DNA of 64,000 nt, from contig NZ_CP019799.1 in the NCBI RefSeq assembly GCF_002007605.1, forward strand, positions 124,001 through 188,000, in the 5' to 3' direction. This stretch comes from Cellvibrio sp. PSBB023 (GTDB taxonomy: Bacteria > Pseudomonadota > Gammaproteobacteria > Pseudomonadales > Cellvibrionaceae). A model generated the notes under the pieces. That model was not told where the DNA came from, did no database searches, and worked only from the letters and a program-made list of their open reading frames with translations. A program made the position numbers and the translations under genes. Below are positions 36,543-48,281 of this stretch, piece after piece. Every line of letters begins with the position of its first letter. Within the stretch, counting starts at the first letter, position 1.

Positions 36543-37965
36543 ATGAGCGAGCCGCTTTCTGCGGGACAAAATAAAAAACACGGTGTGTCAGCAAAATAGC
36601 TGCACAGATTAATCCGACAATCAGCGCCGTCCAAAAACCGGCTGCGCCCATTGGTTCGGCGGTTAACCAATCTTTAAAGGTGAGCGCGTAGCCCAAGGGC
36701 AAACAAATACCCCAGAAGGCGAGCAACGTAATCAACATGGGGATTTTGGTATCTTTGTAGCCGCGCTGTACGTTAATCATGGTGACTTGAATAACGTCGG
36801 CAATTTGAAACAGTGCGCCCAATAAAAATAAATCGGCCGCAATTTTCTGCACCGCAAGGTCAGAGGTATAAAGGCTGGCAAACCAATCGCGTCCAAAAAA
36901 TAACAAGCTGGCATTGGTACAACCAACACCCAAGGCTAATAGCAGCGCACTGCGCGCCAGCAAGCGCGCTTCACTGTAATCGTGAGCGCCCACTAAAAAA
37001 CTCACCCGCAAGGTAATGGCAATGCCCAAGCTGAGTGGCAGCATAAAAAAGAGCGATACCAGGTTCAGCACAATTTGATGGGCAGCAACAGTGGTCGCAC
37101 CCAAGGGCGCTAAAAACAGGGCAATCATGCAAAACATGCTGACTTCAATAAAACTGGTGAAACCAATGGGTAAACCCAGTTTTAACAAGCGTTTGATCAA
37201 TGCCAGTTGCGGTGCAGCCCAACCGCTTAACAAGTGAAATGCAGCAAAGGTTTTACTGCGATTTAAATACACCAGCAGCGCCAGTGTTGCACACCAGTTG
37301 GCAATGCTGGTCGCCCAGCCGCAGCCAATACCGCCCAGTGCCGGTACTTGCACAACACCTAAATCGGCGCCGTAAATAAACATATAGTTGAGCGGTAAAT
37401 TCAGCAGTGTACTCAGCAGTGAAAATGCCATGATCACGCCGGTATGACCAAGGCCATCGGTCAGGCCACGCAGCGCGGTGAGCAATAGCAAGGCAGGCAC
37501 ACCCCAGGCAAAGGCATCCAGATAACCTACGGCAATGCTGTTGGTTTTCTCATCCAATTGCAGAACGGTGAGCACCGGTTGCATATTGACCAACAAGGCG
37601 ATCATAAACACCATTGCCACCAATGCGATGTAAATTCCCTGCCAAGTAGCGGGCATAATTTTGTCAAATTCTTGCGCCCCGCGATGGCCGGAAATCGTCG
37701 GCTGCATCGCCCCTAGCACACCGGCAAAAAATAACAGCACGGGAACCCATAGGCTGGTTCCTATACCCACACCCGCTAAATCCTCCGCACTGGCATGACC
37801 GGCCATCACCGTATCAATAACGCCGTTGGCCATTTGCGCCAGTTGCGCAATTAAAATCGGTGCACCCATCAGTGCGAGTTGTTTCCACTCATGCAGGGTG
37901 CGGGTAACCAGACTTTGGTTGTGATCGGGAAGGGGCTGGTGCTGATTGGTATCTAAAGGTTCCAC
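36541..37965 (-). CDS. MATE-family multidrug efflux protein (NorM-like)
   Basis: A 474-residue membrane protein with 12 predicted helices in two homologous halves. LMGAPILIAQLAQMANGVIDTVMAGHAS and IGTSLWVPVLLFFAGVLGAMQP are NorM-type signatures. It exports cationic drugs or metabolites in exchange for sodium or protons. The frame begins with GTG at 37965; no good ribosome-binding site is visible, so the exact start is uncertain, though conserved sequence starts only around residue 30. It lies alone between convergent katG and the cob operon. Confidence 0.88.
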   Translation of the reverse strand: MEPLDTNQHQPLPDHNQSLVTRTLHEWKQLALMGAPILIAQLAQMANGVIDTVMAGHASAEDLAGVGIGTSLWVPVLLFFAGVLGAMQPTISGHRGAQEFDKIMPATWQGIYIALVAMVFMIALLVNMQPVLTVLQLDEKTNSIAVGYLDAFAWGVPALLLLTALRGLTDGLGHTGVIMAFSLLSTLLNLPLNYMFIYGADLGVVQVPALGGIGCGWATSIANWCATLALLVYLNRSKTFAAFHLLSGWAAPQLALIKRLLKLGLPIGFTSFIEVSMFCMIALFLAPLGATTVAAHQIVLNLVSLFFMLPLSLGIAITLRVSFLVGAHDYSEARLLARSALLLALGVGCTNASLLFFGRDWFASLYTSDLAVQKIAADLFLLGALFQIADVIQVTMINVQRGYKDTKIPMLITLLAFWGICLPLGYALTFKDWLTAEPMGAAGFWTALIVGLICAAILLTHRVFYFVPQKAARS

Positions 37966-38118
37966 TGGGTGTCCGTTGCTATAGAAGGGGAATTGCGGGT
38001 TGTATCAAGCAGGAAGCGGGGGATTTTAACGGAAATCGGTGCCGGGGGCATAATCTCTGTGTGGTAACCAGAAATATTGACGATTTTAAAACCACGGGTG
38101 TAAAAACAATCAATCCTT

Positions 38119-38739
38119 TCAGGTAGAAGTAAGACCCCCAATCCATTTAACAATTGGCAATGCTCCGTCATAGTGACCAATCTCAATCCGCGTGCAACTC
38201 GCGTAATCAATATGTAATTGTTTGAATAGCGCAGGGTTGCGCCAGTCCAGTTGCAGTAGGTGGGCGATAAGAATACGGATAACGCCGCCGTGACAAATAA
38301 TCGCCCTGTGCCCCGGTTCTGTATTATTGATAAGCGATTCCCAGCCTGCGATTACCCGCGTTGCAAAATCGGTTAGTGATTCTCCTTGCGGTGGTTGCAT
38401 GCGGTGAGGGGATTCCCAGAAGGCTTCGATATTTTTCCATTCATCGCCCAGCGCATCGAATGGAATTCCATCCCAAATACCAAAATCCATTTCTTGTAGC
38501 TTGTCTTCGGTATGCAAGGGAATTTTATGTTGTGCACAAAACGCCTGCGCGACTTGTGAGCAGCGAATTCTTGGGGAGCTGATCATTTGGTCTATGGGAG
38601 TTTGCGCGTGCAGATTATTCAGCGTGCAAGTTAAATCCCTATGGCCTGCTGCGCTGAGTGGAATATCCGTGCGGCCATAAAGCCCGGCGGGGCCATCGAC
38701 TTTGCCGTGGCGTATCAAGGTGATAATAAGGTTGTTCAC
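38119..38739 (-). CDS. cobC: Alpha-ribazole phosphatase CobC (histidine phosphatase family)
   Basis: A 206-residue phosphoglycerate-mutase-like phosphatase. LIRHGKVDGPAGLYGRTDIPLS holds the catalytic RHG, EMDFGIWDG is typical of CobC, and ICHGGVIRIL supplies the second His. It dephosphorylates alpha-ribazole phosphate (or cobalamin phosphate) at the end of nucleotide-loop assembly. Its ATG overlaps the cobU stop by four bases. It is last in cobT-cobS-cobU-cobC. Confidence 0.9.
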   Translation of the reverse strand: MNNLIITLIRHGKVDGPAGLYGRTDIPLSAAGHRDLTCTLNNLHAQTPIDQMISSPRIRCSQVAQAFCAQHKIPLHTEDKLQEMDFGIWDGIPFDALGDEWKNIEAFWESPHRMQPPQGESLTDFATRVIAGWESLINNTEPGHRAIICHGGVIRILIAHLLQLDWRNPALFKQLHIDYASCTRIEIGHYDGALPIVKWIGGLTST

Positions 38740-39257
38740 ACTGCGGGACCTTTTAAGGTTAAGGGCAAACCGGCGGCAATAAAAAATACCTGGTCGGCGC
38801 GCTGTGCCAGTCGCTGATTTAATCGGCCTGCTTCATCCACAAATGTCCGGCTGACTTCACCAAGCGGAATGATTCCAAGCCCCACTTCATTGGCGACAAA
38901 AATAATGGTTGCCTGAGTTTGCTCCAGGGAATTGATCAACTGATCAAATAGTTGCGCGAAGTTCTGTTGCGGGTAATGAAAAAGTTGGTTGTTAAGCCAG
39001 AGGGTTAAACAATCCACCAAAATGCACTGTGGTTTTTGACTTTCGCGCGCAAGTGTTTCGACCAGTTGTAATGGGCATTCACAAGTTTGCCATTCCAGTG
39101 GGCGCTGTGTTTGGTGATGTGTAATACGCGCGGCCATTTCATCGTCCAGCGCTGTTGCCGTGGCGATATAAAGCACAGGCAGTTGGCTGTGAGTTGCGAG
39201 CTGTTCCGCAAAGCGCGATTTCCCCGAGCGCGCACCGCCCAGTACCAAGCTAATCAT
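38736..39257 (-). CDS. cobU: Adenosylcobinamide kinase/guanylyltransferase
   Basis: A 173-residue CobU/CobP protein. The P-loop GGARSGKSRFAEQLA is at the N-terminus, followed by ARITHHQTQRPLEW with the guanylylated His region, and VANEVGLGIIPLGEVSRTFVD. It phosphorylates adenosylcobinamide and transfers GMP to it. It overlaps cobS and cobC by four bases on each side, an ATGA arrangement that shows tight coupling. Confidence 0.95.
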   Translation of the reverse strand: MISLVLGGARSGKSRFAEQLATHSQLPVLYIATATALDDEMAARITHHQTQRPLEWQTCECPLQLVETLARESQKPQCILVDCLTLWLNNQLFHYPQQNFAQLFDQLINSLEQTQATIIFVANEVGLGIIPLGEVSRTFVDEAGRLNQRLAQRADQVFFIAAGLPLTLKGPAV

Positions 39258-40024
39258 AATAAAAATCCTGGCGTAAATTGTGTGCTTACTATGAGCACTG
39301 CATAAATCACTAACTCGCTCACTTGCTGCGCTGCACCTAAACAGTCGCCGGTGTAGCCGCCAATCTGCCGCAAAAAATACCGGGTTATTAACTGGCGTAG
39401 AACTAACAAGGCGACAATAATGACGCAGGTGGTCTGCCAGTGCAGCAATACAAAAATGGGCGCAGCAGTGATGACCAGAATAAAAAAATCGGTGCGGGAT
39501 TGATTATTGGCGAGAGGTTTACTTTTGCTACTGTCTTCATCGGCCACGTAAGGCAAGGTAAAAATTAAACTGGCGGCCAGAGTGCGCGACAGGGCGTAAG
39601 CAATCAGTAAACTCAGTGCAATCGCGCTGGTTTCTGCGAGCAACACGTATTTGCCCAGTAATGCCATGACCAGTGCAGCGGCACCATAACTGCCAATACG
39701 GCTGTCTTTCATAATCAGTAATTTTTTCTCGCGCGCAAAGGCGCCACCAAAACCATCGGCGGTATCTGCCAGCCCGTCTTCGTGGAAGACACCAGTGAGC
39801 AGTAAACTAAAAACCATGGCTAACCAAATACTGATGCTTGTGGAAAAAAGTTGACTCGCCGCGACAAATACACCCGCAACCAGTGCGCCTAATAACCAGC
39901 CCACTAATGTGTAATAACGGCTGGAGCGGTTAAGCAATTGTGGTGAGTATTCAACCCAGGCGGGCATAGGGATACGGCTAAAAAATCCCAGCGCGAGGAA
40001 AAATAAATTGAGTTGTTTTTTCAC
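39254..40024 (-). CDS. cobS: Adenosylcobinamide-GDP ribazoletransferase (cobalamin synthase)
   Basis: A 256-residue polytopic membrane protein. [25 protein letters not shown] and [19 protein letters not shown], with its metal-binding Asp residues, are CobS signatures. It joins adenosylcobinamide-GDP and alpha-ribazole to make the cobalamin lower-ligand loop at the inner membrane. It overlaps cobT and cobU by four bases each. Confidence 0.95.
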   Translation of the reverse strand: MKKQLNLFFLALGFFSRIPMPAWVEYSPQLLNRSSRYYTLVGWLLGALVAGVFVAASQLFSTSISIWLAMVFSLLLTGVFHEDGLADTADGFGGAFAREKKLLIMKDSRIGSYGAAALVMALLGKYVLLAETSAIALSLLIAYALSRTLAASLIFTLPYVADEDSSKSKPLANNQSRTDFFILVITAAPIFVLLHWQTTCVIIVALLVLRQLITRYFLRQIGGYTGDCLGAAQQVSELVIYAVLIVSTQFTPGFLL

Positions 40025-41097
40025 ACCGTTACACCAGCACTTTCAAAGGTTGCCATTTGATTATAAAAACTGGTGGCCGCTTGAATGAGCGGCAACGCCA
40101 GTGCGGCGCCTGTGCCTTCACCCAAACGCAACCCCAAATCCAGCAGCGGATTTGCATTTAATAATTGCAGCAATAATTGATGCCCGGCTTCTTCAGACTT
40201 ATGGGCAAAAATCATATAGGCGCGCGCATGCGGACTGATGTGGACTGCGAGCAATGCCGCCACGCTGACAATAAAACCATCCACCAGAATTAATTTTTGT
40301 GCCTGGGCTGTGGCGAGCATGGCACCACAGATTTGCGCGATTTCAAAACCGCCCAATTCCGCCAATATGTTCAGGGGTGATTGATCTGTAATACGGGCAA
40401 CTCCCTGGCTGACCAGCGCGATTTTTTTGGCTAGCTGTTCGTCATTAATCCCAGTGCCTTTGCCGACACATTGCGTAACGGGGGCACCGCTCAGTGCGGC
40501 CAGAATAGCTGCTGCCGAACTGCTATTGGCAATACCCATTTCACCGAATGCCAGCAAATTGGAACCGGCGACTATTTCCTGTTCCGCGAGTGTTGCGCCC
40601 AGGCGCAGTGCCTGTTCGGCCTGTGCGATAGTCATCGCTGGCTCAACTGCCAGGTTGCGAGTGCCGGCGGCAATTCGTTGCACAATCAAGGCTGTCGGGG
40701 CGGGTTTGATTTCGTATTTAATCCCCGCATCGATCACCTTGAGTGGTAAATGGTTAGTGCGGCAAAAACAATTAATCGCTGCGCCGCCGGCTAAAAAATT
40801 CAACACCATCTGCTGGGTTACGCTGCTGGGCGCAATGCTTACCCCTTCCTCGGCAATGCCGTGGTCGCCGGCGAATACCAGCATCAAGGGGCGTTCAATA
40901 CTGATGCGGTTTTTTTGTTGTACCAGCGCAATCTGCAGCGCCAATTGTTCCAACTGGCCAAGGGCGCCGAGAGGCTTGGTTTTCTGGTCAATGCGCGCCT
41001 GGATATCCGCTTCGGTGGTGCGATCAAGCGGGGCAATCTGCCAATTCAAGGATGCGGGGGTGGTAGCGTCGGTATGAAGAGCGGTGGGGATCGTCAT
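40021..41097 (-). CDS. cobT: Nicotinate-nucleotide-dimethylbenzimidazole phosphoribosyltransferase
   Basis: I take the ATG at 41097 ([10 protein letters not shown]), preceded by AGGAA; the frame is open to 41127. The 358-residue enzyme has [33 protein letters not shown] and [20 protein letters not shown], all CobT hallmarks, and the catalytic Glu region [16 protein letters not shown] near the C-terminus. It activates dimethylbenzimidazole as alpha-ribazole phosphate. It is first in the operon. No cobalamin riboswitch was recognised in the short upstream gap. Confidence 0.95.
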   Translation of the reverse strand: MTIPTALHTDATTPASLNWQIAPLDRTTEADIQARIDQKTKPLGALGQLEQLALQIALVQQKNRISIERPLMLVFAGDHGIAEEGVSIAPSSVTQQMVLNFLAGGAAINCFCRTNHLPLKVIDAGIKYEIKPAPTALIVQRIAAGTRNLAVEPAMTIAQAEQALRLGATLAEQEIVAGSNLLAFGEMGIANSSSAAAILAALSGAPVTQCVGKGTGINDEQLAKKIALVSQGVARITDQSPLNILAELGGFEIAQICGAMLATAQAQKLILVDGFIVSVAALLAVHISPHARAYMIFAHKSEEAGHQLLLQLLNANPLLDLGLRLGEGTGAALALPLIQAATSFYNQMATFESAGVTV

Positions 41098-41150
41098 GGA
41101 AAATGTTCCTGCAAGCGGGGGTGGCAAGTTATCACAGGCGCACGGGCAAC

Positions 41151-41180
41151 TTAACCTCTTTAACCGCTTGCGCGTATAAT
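41151..41180 (+). promoter_or_regulatory. Sigma-70 promoter for the aminotransferase gene
   Basis: TTAACC (41151-41156) and a perfect TATAAT (41175-41180) are separated by 18 bp. The expected start, near 41187, leaves about 43 nt of leader before the ATG at 41230. Confidence 0.6.
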
Positions 41181-41229
41181 CGCGCCCCGCAACGCTTGTC
41201 CGTTACCCCCTATTTGACTGGAGCTCGCC

Positions 41230-42420
41230 ATGTTTGAATCCCTGCCGTTACTGCCGAATGATCCCATTTTGGGCTTGAGTATTGCCTACGCTAAGGATAC
41301 CAACCCCAATAAGGTCGACTTGGGGGTTGGCGTCTACAAGAATGATGCAGGCCAAACACCGATTATGCGTGCTGTGGCGGAAGCGGAAAAACAGCGCATT
41401 GTGCGCGATACCACCAAAGCCTATACACCGCCAGCCGGCGTTCCCGGCGCTAATGAAGTGGCGACTCGCCTGGTTTTTGGTGCTGGCCACCCAGCGGTAG
41501 ACGCCGGGCGCGTGCGTACCGTACAAGCTCCCGGTGGCTGCGGTGCACTGCGCGTAGCGGCTGAATTGATCCAGCGCGCCAAGCCCGGCGCCAACCTTTG
41601 GGTTAGTACGCCCACCTGGGCTAACCACATTCCCCTGCTGGGCAGTGCTGGTCTTAAGTTGCGTGAGTATCCCTATTACGACTATGCAACCCACAGCATT
41701 GATTTCACCGCCATGCTCAATACCTTTAAGGAAATTCCGCGCGGTGATCTGGTGTTATTACACGCCTGCTGCCACAACCCCAGCGGCGCTGATTTAACCC
41801 CAGCCCAGTGGGATCAAGTGGCCGATGTGCTTGAAGCGCGCGGTATTATTCCGTTTGTGGATATGGCTTATCAGGGGTTTGGTGAAGGTTTGGAGGAGGA
41901 TGCCTACGGTCTGCGCATGTTGTCGGCGCGCTTGCCAGAAGTGATTATCGCCACCTCGTTTTCCAAAAACTTTGGCTTGTATCGCGAGCGGGCAGCGGCA
42001 TTAAGTTTGGTATTCGCCGATTCCCAGCAGGCCGATGCCGGCTTTAGCCAGGTATTGAATGTGGCGCGGGCCATTTACTCCATGCCGCCCGCCCACGGTT
42101 CAACGATTGTCGACATTATTCTGCATAGCGATGAACTCACCCAGCTCTGGCACAGTGAACTCACCCAAATGCGTGAGCGCATTGCCGGTTTGCGGGTGCA
42201 ATTGGTTGATAGCTTAAGCCGCTTGCAACAAGCGCGCGATTTCAGTTTTATCGCCCGTGAACGCGGCATGTTTTCATTCTTAGGCTTGACGGTAGAGCAA
42301 GTCCATAAACTTAAAAATGACTACAGTATTTACATGACAGATACCAGCCGTATTAGCGTGGCGGGTTTGACGGTGGAAAAAATGGATTACGTAAGCAAGG
42401 CGATTGTATCGGTGCTGTAA
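41230..42420 (+). CDS. Aromatic amino acid/aspartate aminotransferase (TyrB/AspC type)
   Basis: A 396-residue class I aminotransferase of full length. VDLGVGVYKNDAGQTPIMRAV is the AspC/TyrB opening. HACCHNPSGADL holds the conserved NPSG, and ATSFSKNFGLYRERAA carries the PLP lysine (SFSKNFGLY) and the nearby Arg. It transfers amino groups between glutamate and oxaloacetate or aromatic keto acids. MFESLPLLPNDPILGLS is closer to TyrB-type enzymes, but substrate preference is not certain. The gene is monocistronic, between a TATAAT promoter and a strong terminator. Confidence 0.9.
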   Translation: MFESLPLLPNDPILGLSIAYAKDTNPNKVDLGVGVYKNDAGQTPIMRAVAEAEKQRIVRDTTKAYTPPAGVPGANEVATRLVFGAGHPAVDAGRVRTVQAPGGCGALRVAAELIQRAKPGANLWVSTPTWANHIPLLGSAGLKLREYPYYDYATHSIDFTAMLNTFKEIPRGDLVLLHACCHNPSGADLTPAQWDQVADVLEARGIIPFVDMAYQGFGEGLEEDAYGLRMLSARLPEVIIATSFSKNFGLYRERAAALSLVFADSQQADAGFSQVLNVARAIYSMPPAHGSTIVDIILHSDELTQLWHSELTQMRERIAGLRVQLVDSLSRLQQARDFSFIARERGMFSFLGLTVEQVHKLKNDYSIYMTDTSRISVAGLTVEKMDYVSKAIVSVL

Positions 42421-42439
42421 TCGCTCTTATGATGAACAT

Positions 42440-42477
42440 AAAAAAGGCGATACCTGAAATGAGAATCGCCTTTTTTA
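42440..42477. terminator. Bidirectional terminator after the aminotransferase gene
   Basis: AAAAAAGGCGAT and ATCGCCTTTTTT form a 12-bp stem with a 13-base loop, between convergent genes. Confidence 0.85.
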
Positions 42478-42499
42478 TTGGGCTATTTTCCGTAACAGA

Positions 42500-43144
42500 T
42501 TAATATTGTTGTTTGATTTTTTCCGGCTCACTCGCACTGAATTCCAGCTCGCGTTGCACCAGTCGCGGTTTTTCGGCGGTAGCGGGCGAGTCCAATTCAG
42601 TATCAATGCGCAAAACGGCTTTTTGCAAAATCAAGGTATTGGGATAGGTGATTAAGTTACCGTCATCGCGTTTTAAAATCACATGGAACATGGTGATTTC
42701 GATAATCACACCACTCATGTCGTCGTCCTTATCCAGAATTTTAATGCGATCATTTACCTTATAAGGGAAGCTGAAAAAGATAATCATGCTGGCGGTAATG
42801 TTGCTTAAAATCGACCACTGGGCAAACAGGGCGATACCAACCACCGCAAAAATGGACGATAGGAATACGGAGATTTCGCTGTAGCCTAAGCCCAGCACCA
42901 AACACATCACCACAATGCATAAAAATACCATGCCGATTTTCATCAGGCGGGTCATGTACAACACACGCAAATCACCTAGCGCGCGGCGCACACTCACATC
43001 GTGAATAATACGATCCAATAATTTTGAAGCGAGTGAAAACGCAATAATACAGCTGAGGATAATAATTAATTTGGAGAAGACGCCATGACTGGTCATCTCT
43101 TGTAAGAAGTTCATAAATTCCTGAAATGTTGGTAATTGATCCAC
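42500..43144 (-). CDS. Small MscS-like mechanosensitive channel protein
   Basis: A 214-residue membrane protein with three or four N-terminal hydrophobic helices, then a compact MscS beta domain. FAVVGIALFAQWSILSNITASMIIFFSFPYKVND corresponds to the pore helix and start of the beta domain; TMFHVILKRDDGNLITYPNTLIL is the next conserved block. The C-terminal alpha-beta domain of E. coli MscS is largely missing, so it belongs to the short YbdG/MscS-like group. It probably protects against osmotic downshift. Its start lies next to the promoter region of the divergent GDPD gene. Confidence 0.85.
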   Translation of the reverse strand: MDQLPTFQEFMNFLQEMTSHGVFSKLIIILSCIIAFSLASKLLDRIIHDVSVRRALGDLRVLYMTRLMKIGMVFLCIVVMCLVLGLGYSEISVFLSSIFAVVGIALFAQWSILSNITASMIIFFSFPYKVNDRIKILDKDDDMSGVIIEITMFHVILKRDDGNLITYPNTLILQKAVLRIDTELDSPATAEKPRLVQRELEFSASEPEKIKQQY

Positions 43145-43228
43145 TGTGGCACCTGCATTGCTGATTCAATAAACGACTGCCATACTCGTCAACACATTAT
43201 ACCTATCTACTGGCTGAACGAGCGCTTT

Positions 43229-43948
43229 ATGAAACCGTTGTTGTGTATCGCCCATCGCGGCGGCCCATTAGCAGGGCCTTCACCCCTACCGGAAAATAGC
43301 CTGGCGGCGATTGCGCGCGCATTAACCCTGGGCGTATATGCGGTCGAAATTGATGTTTTTCAAATTCACGGTGAGCTTTTTGTGACTCATGACCGCCGCT
43401 TGGGGCGTGTTGTATCTGGTCAGGGAATAATCACTGCACAATCGCTGTCCTACCTCAATGCCCAGCATTTGGAAAATGGTGAACCGCTTCCACGCTTGCA
43501 GCAAGTGCTGGAATTGGTGGGCGACAAGGCGCTGCTTAATATTGAAATAAAAGGCGAAAATACCGTGCCCAAGTTAAGCCAGGTGTTGGATGATCATATT
43601 AAATCCCACCAGGGCAGTTATGAACATTATTGCGTATCCAGTTTTGATCACCAGCAATTATTCCAATGTTTGCAACAAATACCGCAAGTAAAACGCGGTG
43701 TGTTAATTGAAGGTATTCCGCTGGATTATGCCGCCTGCTGCGAACCACTTAAGGCCTATTCTTTCAACACTCATTTAAGTTTTATCACTCCGGAATTAAT
43801 TCAGGATGCGCAAAAACGCGGGCTGAAAAATTGGGTCTACACCGTTAATCACGAGGATGATTGGCAAGCAATGCAACAACTGGGCGTGGATGCCGTGTTC
43901 ACCGATAAGCCCGATGCATTGCTTGCGTTTACCAAAAAGACCGCGTGA
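43229..43948 (+). CDS. Glycerophosphodiester phosphodiesterase
   Basis: The conserved part begins at the ATG at 43229 (MKPLLCIAHRGGP); the longer frame from 43136 is not supported. The 239-residue TIM-barrel enzyme shows the catalytic set: His in AHRGG, Glu in LPENSLAAI, Glu and Asp in VEIDVF, and His in THDRRLGR. ALLNIEIKGEN and LKNWVYTVNHEDDWQAM are later GDPD blocks. There is no signal peptide, so it is the cytoplasmic UgpQ-like type, releasing glycerol-3-phosphate from phospholipid head-group diesters. Its TGA is embedded in the downstream terminator. Confidence 0.92.
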   Translation: MKPLLCIAHRGGPLAGPSPLPENSLAAIARALTLGVYAVEIDVFQIHGELFVTHDRRLGRVVSGQGIITAQSLSYLNAQHLENGEPLPRLQQVLELVGDKALLNIEIKGENTVPKLSQVLDDHIKSHQGSYEHYCVSSFDHQQLFQCLQQIPQVKRGVLIEGIPLDYAACCEPLKAYSFNTHLSFITPELIQDAQKRGLKNWVYTVNHEDDWQAMQQLGVDAVFTDKPDALLAFTKKTA

Positions 43949-43963
43949 TGCGCGGTCTTTTTT
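43934..43963. terminator. Terminator overlapping the GDPD stop codon
   Basis: AAAAAGACCGCG and CGCGGTCTTTTT form the stem around the TGA stop, followed by a T-run. Confidence 0.85.
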
Positions 43964-43993
43964 TATGCGGATGCTGCATGCGCGATAAATCGA

Positions 43994-44986
43994 TCAACGT
44001 AAATGCGTTTTGATTTGTGCCAGTGTCGATAAGGTTTTAATACGTAAGTCTTTATCGTAAACATCGATGGTGAACATAAATTCATCAACAGCGAGTTCGT
44101 CGCGCAATTGTTGCAAGCCATCCAGAATCTGTAGTTCATCGCCAACTTGCGCCAAGTCCAGGAATGCTTCCACGTTGTATTTTTCACTGGCTGACCAATC
44201 CAGTTGGCTCGGGTCTATGGGGGGACGCATCCACATGGGCTCGCCGCGAAACAAAGCCAGAATGCGCTGCACACTGGTAGTCGCATAGTGATGTGCCTTC
44301 GCTTCAGTTTCGCCCCACACCACCGGTAAGCCTAAAATAAAATACGGCTTCTCCAAGCGAGCGGATGGACGAAATTCACTGCGGTAGCGCTTGAGTGCGG
44401 CACGCATATGGGCCGGTGCAAAATGTCCGGCAAAAGAATAGGGCAGGCCGAGTTGCGCAGCGAGTCCGGCGCTGTAGAGGCTTGAACCTAAAATCCAAAT
44501 AGGCACTTCAGTACCTTCACCGGGTACTGCGCGCAGGCGTTGTTGCGGTTGGCTGGGTTGCAGCAATTGCTGAATCACCTGGACCTCCTGCGCAAAGTTT
44601 TCCGCTGCATGTTCGTCGCGTTTAAGGGCGCGACTGGTCACGGGGTCAGTTCCGGGGGCACGCCCCAGACCCAAATCGATACGATCACCGTACAGCGAGG
44701 CCAGAGTGCCAAATTGTTCGGCCACAACAAGTGGCGAATGATTGGGCAGCATAATACCGCCTGAACCCACGCGGATCTGTTGGGTATTGCCTGCGATATG
44801 GCCAATCAGTACCGCCGTTGCTGAGCTGGCAATGCCTTGCATATTGTGGTGCTCAGCCAGCCAAAATCGTTTAAAACCCAGTGAGTCAGCGGCTTGGGCA
44901 TAACTGAGGGCATGGCTGAAACTGTCGCAAGGGGTTTCATTGATTCGCACAGAGGCGAGTTCGAGCAGAGAAAATTCGACGGACAT
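43994..44986 (-). CDS. Luciferase-like (LLM) flavin-dependent oxidoreductase
   Basis: The ATG at 44986 (MSVEFSLLELASVR) follows TGAGG and is preferred to the frame from 45007. The 330-residue protein is a bacterial-luciferase-fold monooxygenase-like enzyme. LAEHHNMQGIASSATAVLIGHIA and RVGSGGIMLPNHSPLVVAEQFGTL and RIDLGLGRAPGTDP are signatures of the YhbW/MsnO8-like single-subunit group. It probably uses reduced FMN; the substrate is unknown. It is divergent from katG, with the OxyR-like site between them. Confidence 0.9.
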   Translation of the reverse strand: MSVEFSLLELASVRINETPCDSFSHALSYAQAADSLGFKRFWLAEHHNMQGIASSATAVLIGHIAGNTQQIRVGSGGIMLPNHSPLVVAEQFGTLASLYGDRIDLGLGRAPGTDPVTSRALKRDEHAAENFAQEVQVIQQLLQPSQPQQRLRAVPGEGTEVPIWILGSSLYSAGLAAQLGLPYSFAGHFAPAHMRAALKRYRSEFRPSARLEKPYFILGLPVVWGETEAKAHHYATTSVQRILALFRGEPMWMRPPIDPSQLDWSASEKYNVEAFLDLAQVGDELQILDGLQQLRDELAVDEFMFTIDVYDKDLRIKTLSTLAQIKTHLR

Positions 44987-47503
<2,517 letters not shown>

Positions 47504-47550
47504 TCACCATGCACAGGGGCAGGTTAATAGCTTAACTGGCCATTAAAGAT

Positions 47551-47590
47551 CAAAAGGCCGATGATATTTTCATCGGCCTTTTGACTTTTT
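47551..47590. terminator. Terminator after katG
   Basis: CAAAAGGCCGATGA and TCATCGGCCTTTTG form a 14-bp stem with a five-base loop and a T-rich tail, between convergent katG and rnk. Confidence 0.85.
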
Positions 47591-47636
47591 GAATATAAGC
47601 AGTGGGCGCAGAGCCAGTTGAACCAGCAGAAAATAT

Positions 47637-48026
47637 TTATTCTGGCTGTTGTTCTACTGCAATAACTTTCAAGCGGCGAACTTTGCCCGATGGTATTGGC
47701 CATTCAATGGTGCCACCAATTTTCAAGCCAATTAACGCGCTGCCTACTGGCGATAGCACGGAAATTTTCAATTGGGTTACATCGGCATCCTGCGGGTAAA
47801 CCAGTTGGATGGTCTTTTCTTCCGCGGAGTCCAAATCGCTAAAGGTGACCTTGGTGTTCATGGCGACCACATCGACGGGTAATTTGGTATCGTCTACTAT
47901 TTTGGCGCGGCTGATTTCCAAATCCAGGGCGTCGGCGGCGTCTGTGCCATTCTTTTCAATCAGTTGCATAAGGCGTAAGTAGTCAGTTTTTGCAATGACC
48001 AATGCGCTGGTTTTTTTGCTGCTCAT
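47637..48026 (-). CDS. rnk: Regulator of nucleoside diphosphate kinase (Rnk), GreA/GreB C-terminal fold
   Basis: I use the ATG at 48026 (MSSKKTSALVIAKTDYLRLM); the frame to 48056 is less likely. The 129-residue product has a short N-terminal helical part and a GreA/GreB-type C-terminal FKBP-like domain: VAMNTKVTFSDLDSAEEKTIQLVYPQDAD and ISVLSPVGSALIGLKIGGTIEW. It binds RNA polymerase in E. coli but lacks the long GreA coiled coil. It lies alone between a terminator and the pentapeptide gene. Confidence 0.88.
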   Translation of the reverse strand: MSSKKTSALVIAKTDYLRLMQLIEKNGTDAADALDLEISRAKIVDDTKLPVDVVAMNTKVTFSDLDSAEEKTIQLVYPQDADVTQLKISVLSPVGSALIGLKIGGTIEWPIPSGKVRRLKVIAVEQQPE

Positions 48027-48281
48027 ATATAGATCCAAAAAATAAAAAGCGGCCACCTGGGCTGCTTGTGCGATAAAAAATACGGATAGGTTGGGTGGTT
48101 TTCCGGCGATTAAGTAAGGGGTAACTTAATCGCCAAATACGACAAAGGCGCGAACGGAATTGCATTCCGGCGCGGAAGAAAGTATGGCTGTGTGTAATGC
48201 GGTGCTAGTGTTCATGGACAAACCATAGCAAGCCTTGTTTACTTTGGCAAGCGCTGCTTTTTTGGACGGCTAGTGCTGCTT

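Noticed and set aside
41098..41229. Cobalamin riboswitch upstream of cobT
   Set aside because: The gap is short and I could not recognise the conserved B12-box; it is mostly the promoter of the divergent aminotransferase.
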